Assembly (NCBI GenBank): GCA_013368325.1 | Contig: JAACJK010000165.1 | Span: 620,001 to 684,000, forward strand | DNA length: 64,000 nucleotides | Direction: 5' to 3' | From: Ephemerocybe angulata | Taxonomy: Eukaryota > Basidiomycota > Agaricomycetes > Agaricales > Psathyrellaceae | Shown here: one piece after another, positions 1 through 9,205 of the stretch | Position numbering within the stretch: position 1 is the first letter of the stretch | How the letters are laid out: every line of letters begins with the position of its first letter | Program-made: the position numbers and the translations under genes | Notes under the pieces: model-generated | The model's input: the letters and a program-made list of their open reading frames with translations, nothing else | The model's database searches: none | Told to the model about the DNA's origin: nothing

Positions 1-675
1 TTCTCGAACGTCGACTCTATCTGGCGACGACAGTCAACCCGAAGTCGGCGGCAACATTCCGTGTCCTTGAACAGTTTGAAATCCTCCAGTATGAGTCCAA
101 GGTGTCGCCTTACGAGCTATACAACACAATTTCGCGGCTTACGGACAACACTGGGATTGGATCATCCAAGGTATGTCCTCCTCCCTTTAGCTATGCTATC
201 TCAGACTGGGATCTCTTTTCAGGATCGATACCCGAGTTTCCTTCGAATGGTTCACCAGTGGCGCCATTTGAAGCTTCTAAAACGGAACCAGCGTGGACAC
301 GATCCACTTCGAAGCGCCGCAGAGACGAATGATGGGGAATGTGCGTTGTTATGCCCTCCTTGCCCGCACCCTGGCATCAATATGGCAGAAGGCTGGGAGG
401 ACGAGCCTGAGGAGACGAGGTACGTAGGTCTATTCACTTCAAAGTCCTCATTCTGATGCATCAAAAGACATATTCACGCTCTGAACCTCGCCCTTGACGC
501 ATGTTTCCGCCTCAAGCGTAAGGATGTTTCCAGCGAGAAAGCGGACCCCGGCCTTAGCAGGGGATTCTCTTACTTCGTGAGGCATGGTAAATTCTTGGAC
601 TTCTTGAAGAAACATGAGGACGAGGTTGAGCCGAAGAGCACTTGCTCCCGGCACGATGCTGTCAATTTAGCAGAT

Positions 676-680
676 GTTAT
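676..680. repeat. Target-site duplication GTTAT, left copy
   Basis: GTTAT directly precedes the TG of the left LTR. The same five bases follow the CA of the right LTR at 6605-6609. Five-base duplications are normal for Ty1/copia integrases. Confidence 0.95.
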
Positions 681-1083
681 TGTTGAAGTACAATGCACAT
701 GTCTCCATGGCTCGCCCATTGTTCTCTTCATCTTCACATAGGCGCTGCCTCTTTCAAACTTTTCTATTGTTCTAATGCTTCTTTGTTCTATATATATCCA
801 CGATCACATTGTTCATTCATTCCATCATTTCACATATATCACACAGCATTGTTCTCACTTCTATTGTTCCATATTCGTACGTACTTTATTGTTCTCCCGA
901 TATGGATCGTCTATTGTTCCACACAGTATATAGTCTACACTGCAAGTGGGTAGTTCCCTTATCGAACTATCTCCCACTTGCAGGTGCGTCATGCTGTATT
1001 TCTCTTTATCTAACTTAACTAATATATCGAACTATCTCCCACTTGCAGTGGCTTCAACGACTTATAAACTTAGCAGTTTATCA
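681..1083 (+). repeat. 5' LTR of the copia element
   Basis: 403 bp from TGTTGAAGTACAATGC to CAGTTTATCA. It contains repeated ATTGTTC words, a TATATATA stretch near 788, and an internal 23-bp direct repeat (961-983 and 1026-1048). It should hold the promoter and polyadenylation site, but I cannot place the U3/R/U5 borders by eye. Confidence 0.97.
940..983 (+). other. Hairpin-forming inverted repeat inside the LTR
   Basis: CTGCAAGTGGGTAGTTC (940-956) pairs with GAACTATCTCCCACTTGCAG (964-983): an 11-bp outer stem and a 5-bp inner stem separated by a small bulge, with a 7-base loop. The right arm is repeated without its partner at 1029-1048. The same structure is in the 3' LTR at 6461-6504. A role in RNA folding, dimerisation or 3'-end formation is possible but unproven. 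Confidence 0.75.
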
Positions 1084-1103
1084 AGTTATGAGCCCCGGGC
1101 TCC
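1084..1103 (+). other. Primer-binding site, probably for an initiator-Met tRNA fragment
   Basis: Bases 1085-1095 (GTTATGAGCCC), one base after the LTR, are complementary to the anticodon-loop region GGGCTCATAAC of eukaryotic initiator tRNA-Met. Drosophila copia and several fungal relatives prime from such an internal half-tRNA rather than from the tRNA 3' end. The following bases CGGGCTCC would pair with the D-arm side; this depends on the host tRNA, which is not in the window. Confidence 0.75.
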
Positions 1104-1382
1104 TCTGATACACGACACCACACGTTATCAGACACCGCGTTCTATACGCTATCACTGCCCACTCGTCACTCTTCACTCGGTCACACCTCGCTCCATCACA
1201 GCTTCGTGTCGTTCATCGACGCCTTGCTCCAGCTCCACATCACACGCCCAGCCGCGTGTTTGATCTCGCTTCCGCTATCTCGGAGTTATACTCCTCTTAG
1301 CATTCCCTCACTACTGTGGTGATTTTCACCCAGAAGTTCCCCTTCTTCCCTCTCCCTCACACATCGTCGATCGATCTCCACC

Positions 1383-4300
1383 ATGTCCTCATCCGAAACC
1401 TCCACCTCGCTCGTTTCCCTCAACGTCTACACCGTCCAGGAATGGAAGCGCATCTGTGTCAACAAGGCACTCGAGTACGATGCCTACGACATCCTCATGG
1501 GCACCGAGAAAGAGCCTTCACCTGGCTCTGACTCTCGTCTCGTCACAAGCTTCCGAGGGCGCTGCTCCAAGCTTGTTGGCTACATCCGCTCAACGCTCAA
1601 TGCCTCCCAGACTGAGACCGTCCTCATGGGTATCAGCATCCTCGATCTTCCGGGCACCTGGAAACGACTCCTTGAGCAGTACGAGCCCAAGGACTCCAGC
1701 TCTCGCATCACCATCCTCCAAGAGCTCATCTCCCTTCGCATGAGGTCTTCTGGCTTTGAGAACGAGTCCTACCAAGACTTCGGCTCCCGAGCTGTTGCAC
1801 TTGGTGCACGTCTCACGTCTCTACTCCCAGTCGGCGTTACCCTCAAAGATGCGGAGTCCGCTCCCCTCAGCTACAAGGAGGGAGACAGGACTGTCAAGGT
1901 CAACGTCCTCAAGAAGGAAGCAGAGTTGGTCGAAGGCTACACCGCTGCCTACCTCGCTCACGACATCTCCCTCGCCATGATCGTCATCGGTCTTGGAAAG
2001 GAAGATGAACTCCTTCGCCATACCCTCAACCACATCTCTGCCACCAGTGTCGACGCTGATCCCTCCGTCATTCTCGACCACCTTCGCAAGGCCGACTCCC
2101 TCACTCGGAACACCTCCCTCGCTGATGGTACCTCTTCCACGGCTCTTCAGGCTGCATCCAAGCCCAAGAAGACCTACAAGTGCAAGTACCACCGCAGCAA
2201 CTCGCACACCAACGAGGAGTGTCGTTTCCAGAACGGAAAGGCCCAGGTCGCTGAAGTCGCTTCCCAGTCTCCTGCCACACCGCAGGAGAAGGCCCTCATG
2301 GCACAGGTCGCCCACATCGCAAGTCCTCTCACCCGTCAGATCCCCTCTACACCCACTGACTCATCATGGAACACAGACTCAGGAGCTTCCTCACATATGA
2401 CGCCCCATCGCGAGTGGATCCGTAACATGGTCAGGGTGAAGGTCCCCATCAAGCTCGCTAATCACGAAATTGTATGGGCGATCGGGATGGGTACTGTGTA
2501 CTTTACACCAAGGATCAATGGGAGGACTGGGCAGACTGTCGTGTTCGAGAATGTACTATATGTCCCTGATTTGCAATCCAACCTCTTCTCTCTTCTATAT
2601 GTCGTTCGTCACTGCGGAGTCCGGATCGTAATCGAAGACTCCACACTAGAGTTCTTCAAGAAGGGTCAGCTAATCCTAACGGCTACCATTCGCGGAACCA
2701 CTGGCACTCTCGACGGAACCACGCTGATAAACACACAATCAGCAGCGTTCTTCACGACGAAGGTAGACAAGGAGCTGCTCCACCAGCGACTTGGCCACAT
2801 AGGCAAGGATCGTCTAGACACACTCCTTCGACAGGAGCTAGGCACAGGGATACTCGTCAAGGACAGTACTACGATGAAGGACTTCTGCAATGACTGCATC
2901 GCAGGGAAACAACACCGAGACCCCTTCCCTACTCTCTCTCAGCATCGCGCCAATGGACTTCTCGATCAAATCCACTCAGACGTCCACGGACCACTACCAC
3001 GAACACTATCTGGTTTCGAGTACTGGGTCACCTTCATCGACGACTATTCCCGCTTCAAACGAGTATACGTTCTAAAGCGCAAGTCAGAGGTATTCCAGAA
3101 GTTCCAGGAGTTTGTCGCTGAGTGCGAACGAGTACACGGGTTAAAGGTCAAGGAGCTTCGAGATGATAAAGGGGGTGAATATATTGGGAACGACTTCGCA
3201 AAATGGTGCACAGATCGCGGCATCACACGCCAACACACAGTCAAGGCGACACCCCAGCAGAACGGTGTGGCTGAACGCCTCAACCGCACTCTCGCTGAAG
3301 GTGTCATTGCCATGCTTAACCAAGCAAAGCTCCCTGCATCCTTCTGGGCACAGGCTGTGTTGTATCTCACCGACGTTTTGAACGCCACACCCTCATCAGC
3401 ACTCTCCAAAACCACATCCTACGAGGTCTGGCACAAGCAGAAACCTGACTTGTCCATCTATCGAGTCTTCGGCTGCCGAGCTTTCGTTAACATCGCTCGG
3501 AAGGATCGCAAGAACCTCCAATCTCACACGGAGCCTTGCATCTTCATTGGCTTTGAAACAGGCTACAAAGGATGGAGGTGCTACAATCCTATCACGAAGA
3601 AGGCACACATCTCACGCGACATCATCTTCGATGAGAACACGTTCCCCGGTCTCTCGACCACTACGCCGGCACCGGCACACACACCCATTGGCCTTGGGGA
3701 TATCTGGCCTGACCTCGAGGATGAGGACGACGACACACCGCCTCCTGCACCTCCTGCGCCTCTCGCACCTCCTGCACCTCCTGCACCTCCTGCACCTCCT
3801 GCACCTCCTGCACCTCCTGCACCTCCTGCACCTCCTGCACCTCCACGAGCACCTCCATCAGACGAGGACTCATCTGACGAGGACGACGAGGACGATGAGG
3901 ACGATGAGGACGATGAGGACGATGAGGATGATGAGGATGATGAGGACGATGATGACGAGGACAACAGCGGTGCCCAACAGGCACCACCACATACACCTTC
4001 CCAAACCATGGACCTGAAAGCTCTCGGCAAGCAAACAGCGTCTCGACCACAGTTCCACCCGACTTCACCTACCTCGCCTACACCTAAAGCTGAGCCACAA
4101 AAGTCTACTCCTCCTACATCGCCTGAACGTCCTATCCCTGCTCCCACGTTTCCTGCTCCTCCTCCTTCTGCACCTGCTCCTGTCCCTCGGAAACCTATTA
4201 CCCAGCCAATGGTGGCACAAGGCTCGCGCCCTGTCCGCCAGAAAGCAGTCCCTGATTACTTCAAACTAACTGGGGGTACGAGGCGAACGACCAAACCAGT

Positions 4301-6173
4301 TGCACGACATCAAGGGGGTGAACCGCCAGCGGATCAAGGGGGTGACAAGGATGATGAAAATCCATTTAATCCGCCACCTCTCACAGCGCAGGACTTTGAA
4401 GACGAAGACAACGGGGACAACGACAACGTCGACCTTGAAAGAGCTCTATTCGCCACTCCTATCATGCAAGCCCTCATGGACGTCTACGACATAGGAGAAT
4501 ACATCCCCGCTGATGAAGCTGTGGAAATGGTTCTCATGATGGCCACTGACAAGATGGAACATGCTTTCGGAGCTGCTACACGGCCAGAAGATTCCCCACG
4601 CAGCTGGAAAGAAGCCATGTCTCGACCAGACCATGAGTTCTGGGCTGCTGCATGTCAAACGGAGATGGACGCACTCATCACCAACGGCACTTGGGAAATC
4701 GTCAAGCTACCAGACGATAGGAAGGCAATTGGCTCTCGATGGGTATTCCTTATCAAGCGCAAGTCCGATGGCACCATCGACCGCTACAAGGCACGCCTCG
4801 TCGCTAAAGGCTACTCCCAACAACCTGGTGTCGACTACGACCAAATCTTCTCTCCTACTGCTCATCTCACTGCCCTTCGTACCGCTCTTGCTAAAGCAGC
4901 CATGAACGGGGAATACATCGAGTCCATCGATGTCTCCAACGCATACCTCAACGGCGAGATCGAAGACAAGTACGAGGTCTACATGACTCAACCTGAGGGT
5001 TTTGAAATCAGAGGCCCCAACAGAGCGAAATGGGTCTGCCGCCTCAAGAAGGGTATCTATGGCCTGAAACAGAGCGGACGACTGTGGTACCAGAAGCTAG
5101 CAGCGGAACTCGAACGATTGGGATTCACCCAGATCAAAACAGATCCCAGCTTCTACGTATGGGAAGCCGATGGTATCCGAATCACTCTACCAGTATTCGT
5201 CGATGACATCACCATCATCTCCAAGAGTCAGGACAAGGTCAAATGGCTCAAGGAATCACTCGCCAAGGTCTTCACTCTCAAGGACCTTGGCCCAACCACC
5301 TACCTCCTCGGTATCAAGGTCGATTACGATCGCGAAAACCGCACGCTCCACCTCTCCCAACGCCAGTACATCCTCGATATCCTTAAACGATTCCGCATGG
5401 AAAACTGCACACCAGTCGCAACTCCTATGGATCCAGGCAGCGGCACTAGTCTTGCCAAGTACGATCTCTCCAAGCAGGAGCAACGTGAGATGAAGACTGT
5501 CCCATACATAAACGCAGTCGGAGCTCTCATGTACCTTGCCATCGGAACTCGCCCAGACATCGCCTACTCCGTCGCCAAGCTCGCCCAGTTCAACTCGAAC
5601 CCTGGTCCAATCCATTGGAAGGCCGTCAAGCATCTGTTCCGCTATCTGAAGGGAACGATGGACTTACGACTCACTTATCGCAATGAAGGCGAGTCTCTGT
5701 CCTCAGAACTCTTCCAGGCATATACCGATGCGGATCATGCTGGATGCCTTGACACTCGTCGATCCACCTCTGGATTCCTTATCAAGATGGGCACAGGCGC
5801 TGTTAGCTGGTCTGCCAAGAAGCAGGCAACCGTCGCGGACTCGTCGACAGAGGCCGAATACGTTGCTGCCTCCTCGGCAGGACGTGAAGTCATTTGGATG
5901 CGGTCATTCCTTCGGGAACTTGGGACTACAGTCACAGGTCCTTCACGACTGATGGTCGATAACCAATCTGCTCTCAAGGTGCTTCGAAACCCCGAACACC
6001 ACAGCAGAATGAAGCACATCGACATCAAGATGCATTGGATACGAGAGGTTATTAAGCGCGGCGAAATCAAGGTTCACTTCCTTCCTACCAACGACATGAT
6101 CGCCGACATCTTCACCAAACCACTCCCCAAACCCGCTGTACAGCGTCACCGTCTCGCTCTTGGTCTTGAGTAA
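1383..6173 (+). CDS. Copia gag-pol polyprotein, 1,596 aa
   Basis: One uninterrupted frame encodes all retroelement proteins, with no frameshift between gag and pol. Order seen: Gag (about 1-260); zinc knuckle near 267-280 of form C-x2-H-x4-H-x4-C, with His replacing the usual second Cys; aspartic protease DSGASSHMT near 332; pre-integrase HQRLGHIG near 470; integrase core with acidic residues in HSDVHG, DDKGGEY and GVAERLNRTL (about 532-630); a Pro-Ala then Asp-Glu low-complexity linker (about 785-862); reverse transcriptase (about 1075-1330) with AYLNGEIEDKYEV, YGLKQSGRLWYQKL and the catalytic FVDD (YVDD in most relatives); RNase H (about 1445-1530) with AYTDADHAG and DSSTEAEYVA; and the end motif DIFTKPLPK. 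Length is normal to slightly long for copia, the excess lying in the linker. All catalytic motifs look intact. Confidence 0.97.
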   Translation: MSSSETSTSLVSLNVYTVQEWKRICVNKALEYDAYDILMGTEKEPSPGSDSRLVTSFRGRCSKLVGYIRSTLNASQTETVLMGISILDLPGTWKRLLEQYEPKDSSSRITILQELISLRMRSSGFENESYQDFGSRAVALGARLTSLLPVGVTLKDAESAPLSYKEGDRTVKVNVLKKEAELVEGYTAAYLAHDISLAMIVIGLGKEDELLRHTLNHISATSVDADPSVILDHLRKADSLTRNTSLADGTSSTALQAASKPKKTYKCKYHRSNSHTNEECRFQNGKAQVAEVASQSPATPQEKALMAQVAHIASPLTRQIPSTPTDSSWNTDSGASSHMTPHREWIRNMVRVKVPIKLANHEIVWAIGMGTVYFTPRINGRTGQTVVFENVLYVPDLQSNLFSLLYVVRHCGVRIVIEDSTLEFFKKGQLILTATIRGTTGTLDGTTLINTQSAAFFTTKVDKELLHQRLGHIGKDRLDTLLRQELGTGILVKDSTTMKDFCNDCIAGKQHRDPFPTLSQHRANGLLDQIHSDVHGPLPRTLSGFEYWVTFIDDYSRFKRVYVLKRKSEVFQKFQEFVAECERVHGLKVKELRDDKGGEYIGNDFAKWCTDRGITRQHTVKATPQQNGVAERLNRTLAEGVIAMLNQAKLPASFWAQAVLYLTDVLNATPSSALSKTTSYEVWHKQKPDLSIYRVFGCRAFVNIARKDRKNLQSHTEPCIFIGFETGYKGWRCYNPITKKAHISRDIIFDENTFPGLSTTTPAPAHTPIGLGDIWPDLEDEDDDTPPPAPPAPLAPPAPPAPPAPPAPPAPPAPPAPPAPPRAPPSDEDSSDEDDEDDEDDEDDEDDEDDEDDEDDDDEDNSGAQQAPPHTPSQTMDLKALGKQTASRPQFHPTSPTSPTPKAEPQKSTPPTSPERPIPAPTFPAPPPSAPAPVPRKPITQPMVAQGSRPVRQKAVPDYFKLTGGTRRTTKPVARHQGGEPPADQGGDKDDENPFNPPPLTAQDFEDEDNGDNDNVDLERALFATPIMQALMDVYDIGEYIPADEAVEMVLMMATDKMEHAFGAATRPEDSPRSWKEAMSRPDHEFWAAACQTEMDALITNGTWEIVKLPDDRKAIGSRWVFLIKRKSDGTIDRYKARLVAKGYSQQPGVDYDQIFSPTAHLTALRTALAKAAMNGEYIESIDVSNAYLNGEIEDKYEVYMTQPEGFEIRGPNRAKWVCRLKKGIYGLKQSGRLWYQKLAAELERLGFTQIKTDPSFYVWEADGIRITLPVFVDDITIISKSQDKVKWLKESLAKVFTLKDLGPTTYLLGIKVDYDRENRTLHLSQRQYILDILKRFRMENCTPVATPMDPGSGTSLAKYDLSKQEQREMKTVPYINAVGALMYLAIGTRPDIAYSVAKLAQFNSNPGPIHWKAVKHLFRYLKGTMDLRLTYRNEGESLSSELFQAYTDADHAGCLDTRRSTSGFLIKMGTGAVSWSAKKQATVADSSTEAEYVAASSAGREVIWMRSFLRELGTTVTGPSRLMVDNQSALKVLRNPEHHSRMKHIDIKMHWIREVIKRGEIKVHFLPTNDMIADIFTKPLPKPAVQRHRLALGLE
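3741..3963 (+). repeat. Coding microsatellites in the copia linker
   Basis: A 9-bp unit (GCACCTCCT, encoding Ala-Pro-Pro) repeats about eleven times to about 3842. It is followed by a GACGAG/GATGAG tract encoding Asp-Glu runs (about 3862-3963). The tracts sit between integrase and reverse transcriptase, where copia proteins tolerate length change. They explain the long antisense frames in this stretch, which I do not regard as genes. Confidence 0.9.
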
Positions 6174-6191
6174 TCTTCTGTGACATTGCAT

Positions 6192-6201
6192 TGAGGGGGT
6201 G
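6192..6201 (+). other. Polypurine tract
   Basis: TGAGGGGGTG lies immediately before the 3' LTR and 18 bp after the gag-pol stop. This is the expected place for plus-strand priming. Confidence 0.85.
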
Positions 6202-6604
6202 TGTTGAAGTACAATGCACATGTCTCCATGGCTCGCCCATTGTTCTCTTCATCTTCACATAGGCACTGCCTCTTTCAAACTTTTCTATTGTTCTAATGCT
6301 TCTTTGTTCTATATATATCCACGATCACATTGTTCATTCATTCCATCATTTCACATATATCACACAGCATTGTTCTCACTTCTATTGTTCCATATTCGTA
6401 CGTACTTTATTGTTCTCCCGATATGGATCGTCTATTGTTCCACACAGTATATAGTCTACACTGCAAGTGGGTAGTTCCCTTATCGAACTATCTCCCACTT
6501 GCAGGTGCGTCATGCTGTATTTCTCTTTATCTAACTTAACTAATATATCGAACTATCTCCCACTTGCAGTGGCTTCAACGACTTATAAACTTAGCAGTTT
6601 ATCA
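6202..6604 (+). repeat. 3' LTR of the copia element
   Basis: 403 bp, identical to the 5' LTR except for A at 6265 (G at 744). It is followed by the target duplication GTTAT (6605-6609), after which the KDZ reading frame resumes. Confidence 0.97.
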
Positions 6605-8860
6605 GTTATGCCAGGTCAAGGCTACTCTGCATCGGGAGTGGCGACCGTGGAGTGCGCCCGCCACAACATGAAGCACCCATCGGCTGTGTGTGATCTACAG
6701 AAAGGAGAGCGGTGAGTTCAATCATTTCGATGGTCTATATGTGGCTCTGAAAGACTCATCAGATACTGCAACATGGATTATATTCTCCATTGGAGCATCG
6801 TCATCCTTGCCCTCGGTGCGTTAAGAACGTTTTTTATTTCGTATGATATAGCTTGTCAGTGGTCGAAACACCTTATCGAACGCCTCCAAAAGATCGGGAC
6901 GAATTCCCCGCTTCTCGCCAAGGAAACCAAGACCCGCTTTCTCGTCCCGAAGTTCCATCTTCCCACGCACATTGCCGCGTGTCAAACCAAGTTCGCTTTT
7001 ATGTTCACTCCAGGAGCAGGGCTTGGAGATGGTGAGGCTCCGGAGCGCGGGTGGGGTGAGGCAAACCCGCTTGCGCCCAGCACGCGGGAGATGGGTCCAG
7101 GGTCCCGACGCGACACGCTGGATTATAACTTTGGCGACTACAACTGGCGCAAGATCGTGGATTTGGGTGAGTTACTCTTCTATTGACGTATTCACGTAAT
7201 ACTCATACATTTGGAAGGGTGCTCACTCAAGAAGAAGATGGACAACGCGCTGTCGAAGGCGGCGGAGAACGCCATCGCTCATCAAGAACTGGAAGACACT
7301 CTGGACCGTGCCAAGGTTGATGTGTGGACAGAGAGAATGGTGGCTTGGGAGCGAGATCCAATTAACGAACCAAACCCGTTCGAAATGACGGTCTCTACCC
7401 CGACGCAAGCCGCCGTGAGGAAACAACTCGCTGACGAGGAAGCGGCAGAATTGGCGGCAGGAAAGGATGTATCCCTCAGCCCAGACGTCTCCCCTAGCGT
7501 GTTAATATCATGAGGAATTGACCTTGAGTCCGACCAGTGAGTCTCTACTACTTCAGTCTATTTTTATCTTCATCTTTGGGTTTTAGACGCGCCCTCAAAG
7601 TTGAGATGAAACGCACGTGGACCCACTCCAAGGACCGAGAACTCACTCGCGTTCAGCTGAGGTCCAACATGCTCATTCACCGTATCGACGCATGGTATCA
7701 AGTTCTCCAACGATACGTTCCTGCGACAGTCCTTCTCCGGCAAAAGGCCACAGGCGCCAAAACCGTACCCCCCTATGAACTCGCGCTATGGCTGCCATCC
7801 CAGATCGGTCGGCAGGCGCCTGTGGACACGCGACTGACCCAGATCGAATTCGACCTACGCGCCGCGCAAGCGCAAGAAGCACTCACTTCGCTACGACGGT
7901 GTCTTCAACGGCGGATCACAGTCCACGATCTGAAGAAACGATGGCTTCGCGGACAAGGCCCCAATACGAAGGCGTTGAACTTACTCGGGACCATCGAAGG
8001 TCAGATCTCGGTGGCGAAGGAAGAGTACCGCGCAGCCCGTGTTGCCATTCTCTCCCTGGGACGTATGTTGGGCAAGGTTGGGCTCGAGGAGTTCTACCTT
8101 CCTCTTGAGGATGCAGATATCAAAGGGATGGTCAGACCCGAGCTCGACGAACCAGAAAGCGCACGGCACCCCCACGATAAGACAGGTGCAACAAGACGGG
8201 TATCATCATGGATCTGGCGCCATGCTTCGGCCGCACACGACAATCACACGGAGTATGAGGCAGAAGGTACGTACGGCGGCGTGTATCCATGACACCGCGA
8301 AGCTCACAATTTCAAAGCCATGAAGGTTGAGTGGGCGAAGTCCAGAGCGAGGGCTTGTCGATACAAGGAGGAAATACAGATCGTTAGGGAGGAGATGAAC
8401 CGGACAATTCGGTTTTTCGGGTGGAAGGAGAAAAAATGGTATGACCTCGCCACCGCTAAGCAAACATTCCAGCAGGTTCCTCAAGACTACGACGAAGGCT
8501 TAATGGCATACGCGAAGAGGCAGGGATCGATATGTCTTACCCTCCGAAGACGATTTGAACACGCGTGGAAAGGGGTTGACGCTCAGATTGCCATCGCCGC
8601 CGCCGAGATAAAGGAGCCCGGGCTATTCTATGAGAGGAAGAGAGCAGAGGCAAAGGCGGACGCGGAGGAAGAGGCGAAGACAAAGGCGCACGGGGAGGTG
8701 GAGGCGGCGGAGGAGGAGTCTGGCTCGCCTATGCATGTCGAGATCGGTTAACGTATGGATATTTATACAATATATTATACTTTTCTATGTTCTAGATTGT
8801 AATGGGTAGCGCAAGCTTGCGCTTGGACCTACCAGAGAGCGTTTGAGTATACATACCCAT

Positions 8861-8900
8861 TCGGGTGCATTTGGGTGCATTTGGGTGCATCCGGGTGCGT
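8861..8900 (+). repeat. Four-copy 10-bp tandem repeat, (T/C)(T/C)GGGTGCAT type
   Basis: Four consecutive 10-bp units TCGGGTGCAT, TTGGGTGCAT, TTGGGTGCAT and CCGGGTGCGT lie 110 bp after the KDZ stop. A related cluster in the same orientation lies at 15,377-15,432. Scattered GGGTGCAT words continue to about 16,390. Confidence 0.85.
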
Positions 8901-9017
8901 CAAGTTACGAGTCCGTTTACGGATTCGTTCTGTGGTGTTGATCCCGGTAAGACGTTTGTGATCCAATTCCGTGATGCGTGGATGCGATCAAACAGGACTC
9001 ACCGCCCATCCCCCCGC

Positions 9018-9205
9018 AAGACGTCTGTCGACCCATCGCTTTGGCCGTTGTTTGGTTGCCTCAGGCATCGGGCGCTGGGCAGCTGGGGCCGCCATAAGAC
9101 GCCTGGCGACCCATCAGTTTGGACACTGTTTGGCGGATACGGGCATCGGGCAGGAGGCAGCTGGGTCGCCCTAAGACGTCTGGCGACCCATCAATTTGGT
9201 TGCTG
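9018..9205 (+). repeat. Imperfect 77-78 bp tandem repeat, about 2.4 copies
   Basis: Units begin with AAGACGTCTG/AAGACGCCTG at 9018, 9096 and 9173. Each continues into CGACCCATC...TTTGG...TGTTTGG and then GGGCATCGGGC...GCAGCTGGG. Copies differ at many positions, so the array is old. It is open in one frame (8,865-9,263), but the repeat alone explains this. Confidence 0.85.

Larger units (their letters stand above)
681..6604 (+). mobile_element. Complete Ty1/copia-type LTR retrotransposon inside the KDZ gene
   Basis: The element is 5,924 bp: two 403-bp LTRs (TGTTGAAG...TTATCA), a primer-binding site, one long gag-pol frame and a purine tract. The LTRs differ at one site only (G744 against A6265), and the GTTAT target duplication is perfect. 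The polyprotein frame is open, so the element may be autonomous and inserted very recently. Domain order protease-integrase-reverse transcriptase-RNase H defines the copia superfamily. It lies in the same orientation as the transposase gene it disrupts. Confidence 0.97.
1..8751 (+). pseudogene. KDZ (Kyakuja-Dileera-Zisupton) transposase gene, 5' end outside window, broken by a copia insertion and a stop codon
   Basis: Family: KDZ cut-and-paste transposases with CxC2-type N-terminus, abundant in mushrooms. Readable exons are 3-170, 223-419, 468-680 plus 6610-6711, 6763-7166, 7218-7536, 7587-8266 and 8318-8751. The introns between them are about 50 bp with GT...AG ends. Family signatures seen are SRLTDNTGIGSSK, LCPPCPHPGINM, CSRHDAVNLAD, GVATVECARHNM, CNMDYIL, ISYDIACQW, KFHLPTHIAACQ, STREMGPGSRRDTLD and a charged C-terminus. 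Removing 681-6609 (the retroelement plus one target duplication) restores the frame exactly across ADV/MPGQGY. A second lesion is an in-frame TGA at 7511-7513, just after SPSVLIS, where intact relatives continue. All splice sites otherwise look usable, so inactivation is recent. The copy cannot encode a full protein as it stands. Confidence 0.9.

Noticed and set aside
693..953. Small frames within the LTRs (also 6,214-6,474)
   Set aside because: Present in both LTRs only because the LTRs are identical; LTRs are regulatory.
3581..4147. Long minus-strand frames opposite the copia linker (serine- and glycine-rich)
   Set aside because: They are the antisense of the Pro-Ala and Asp-Glu microsatellites and have no domain.
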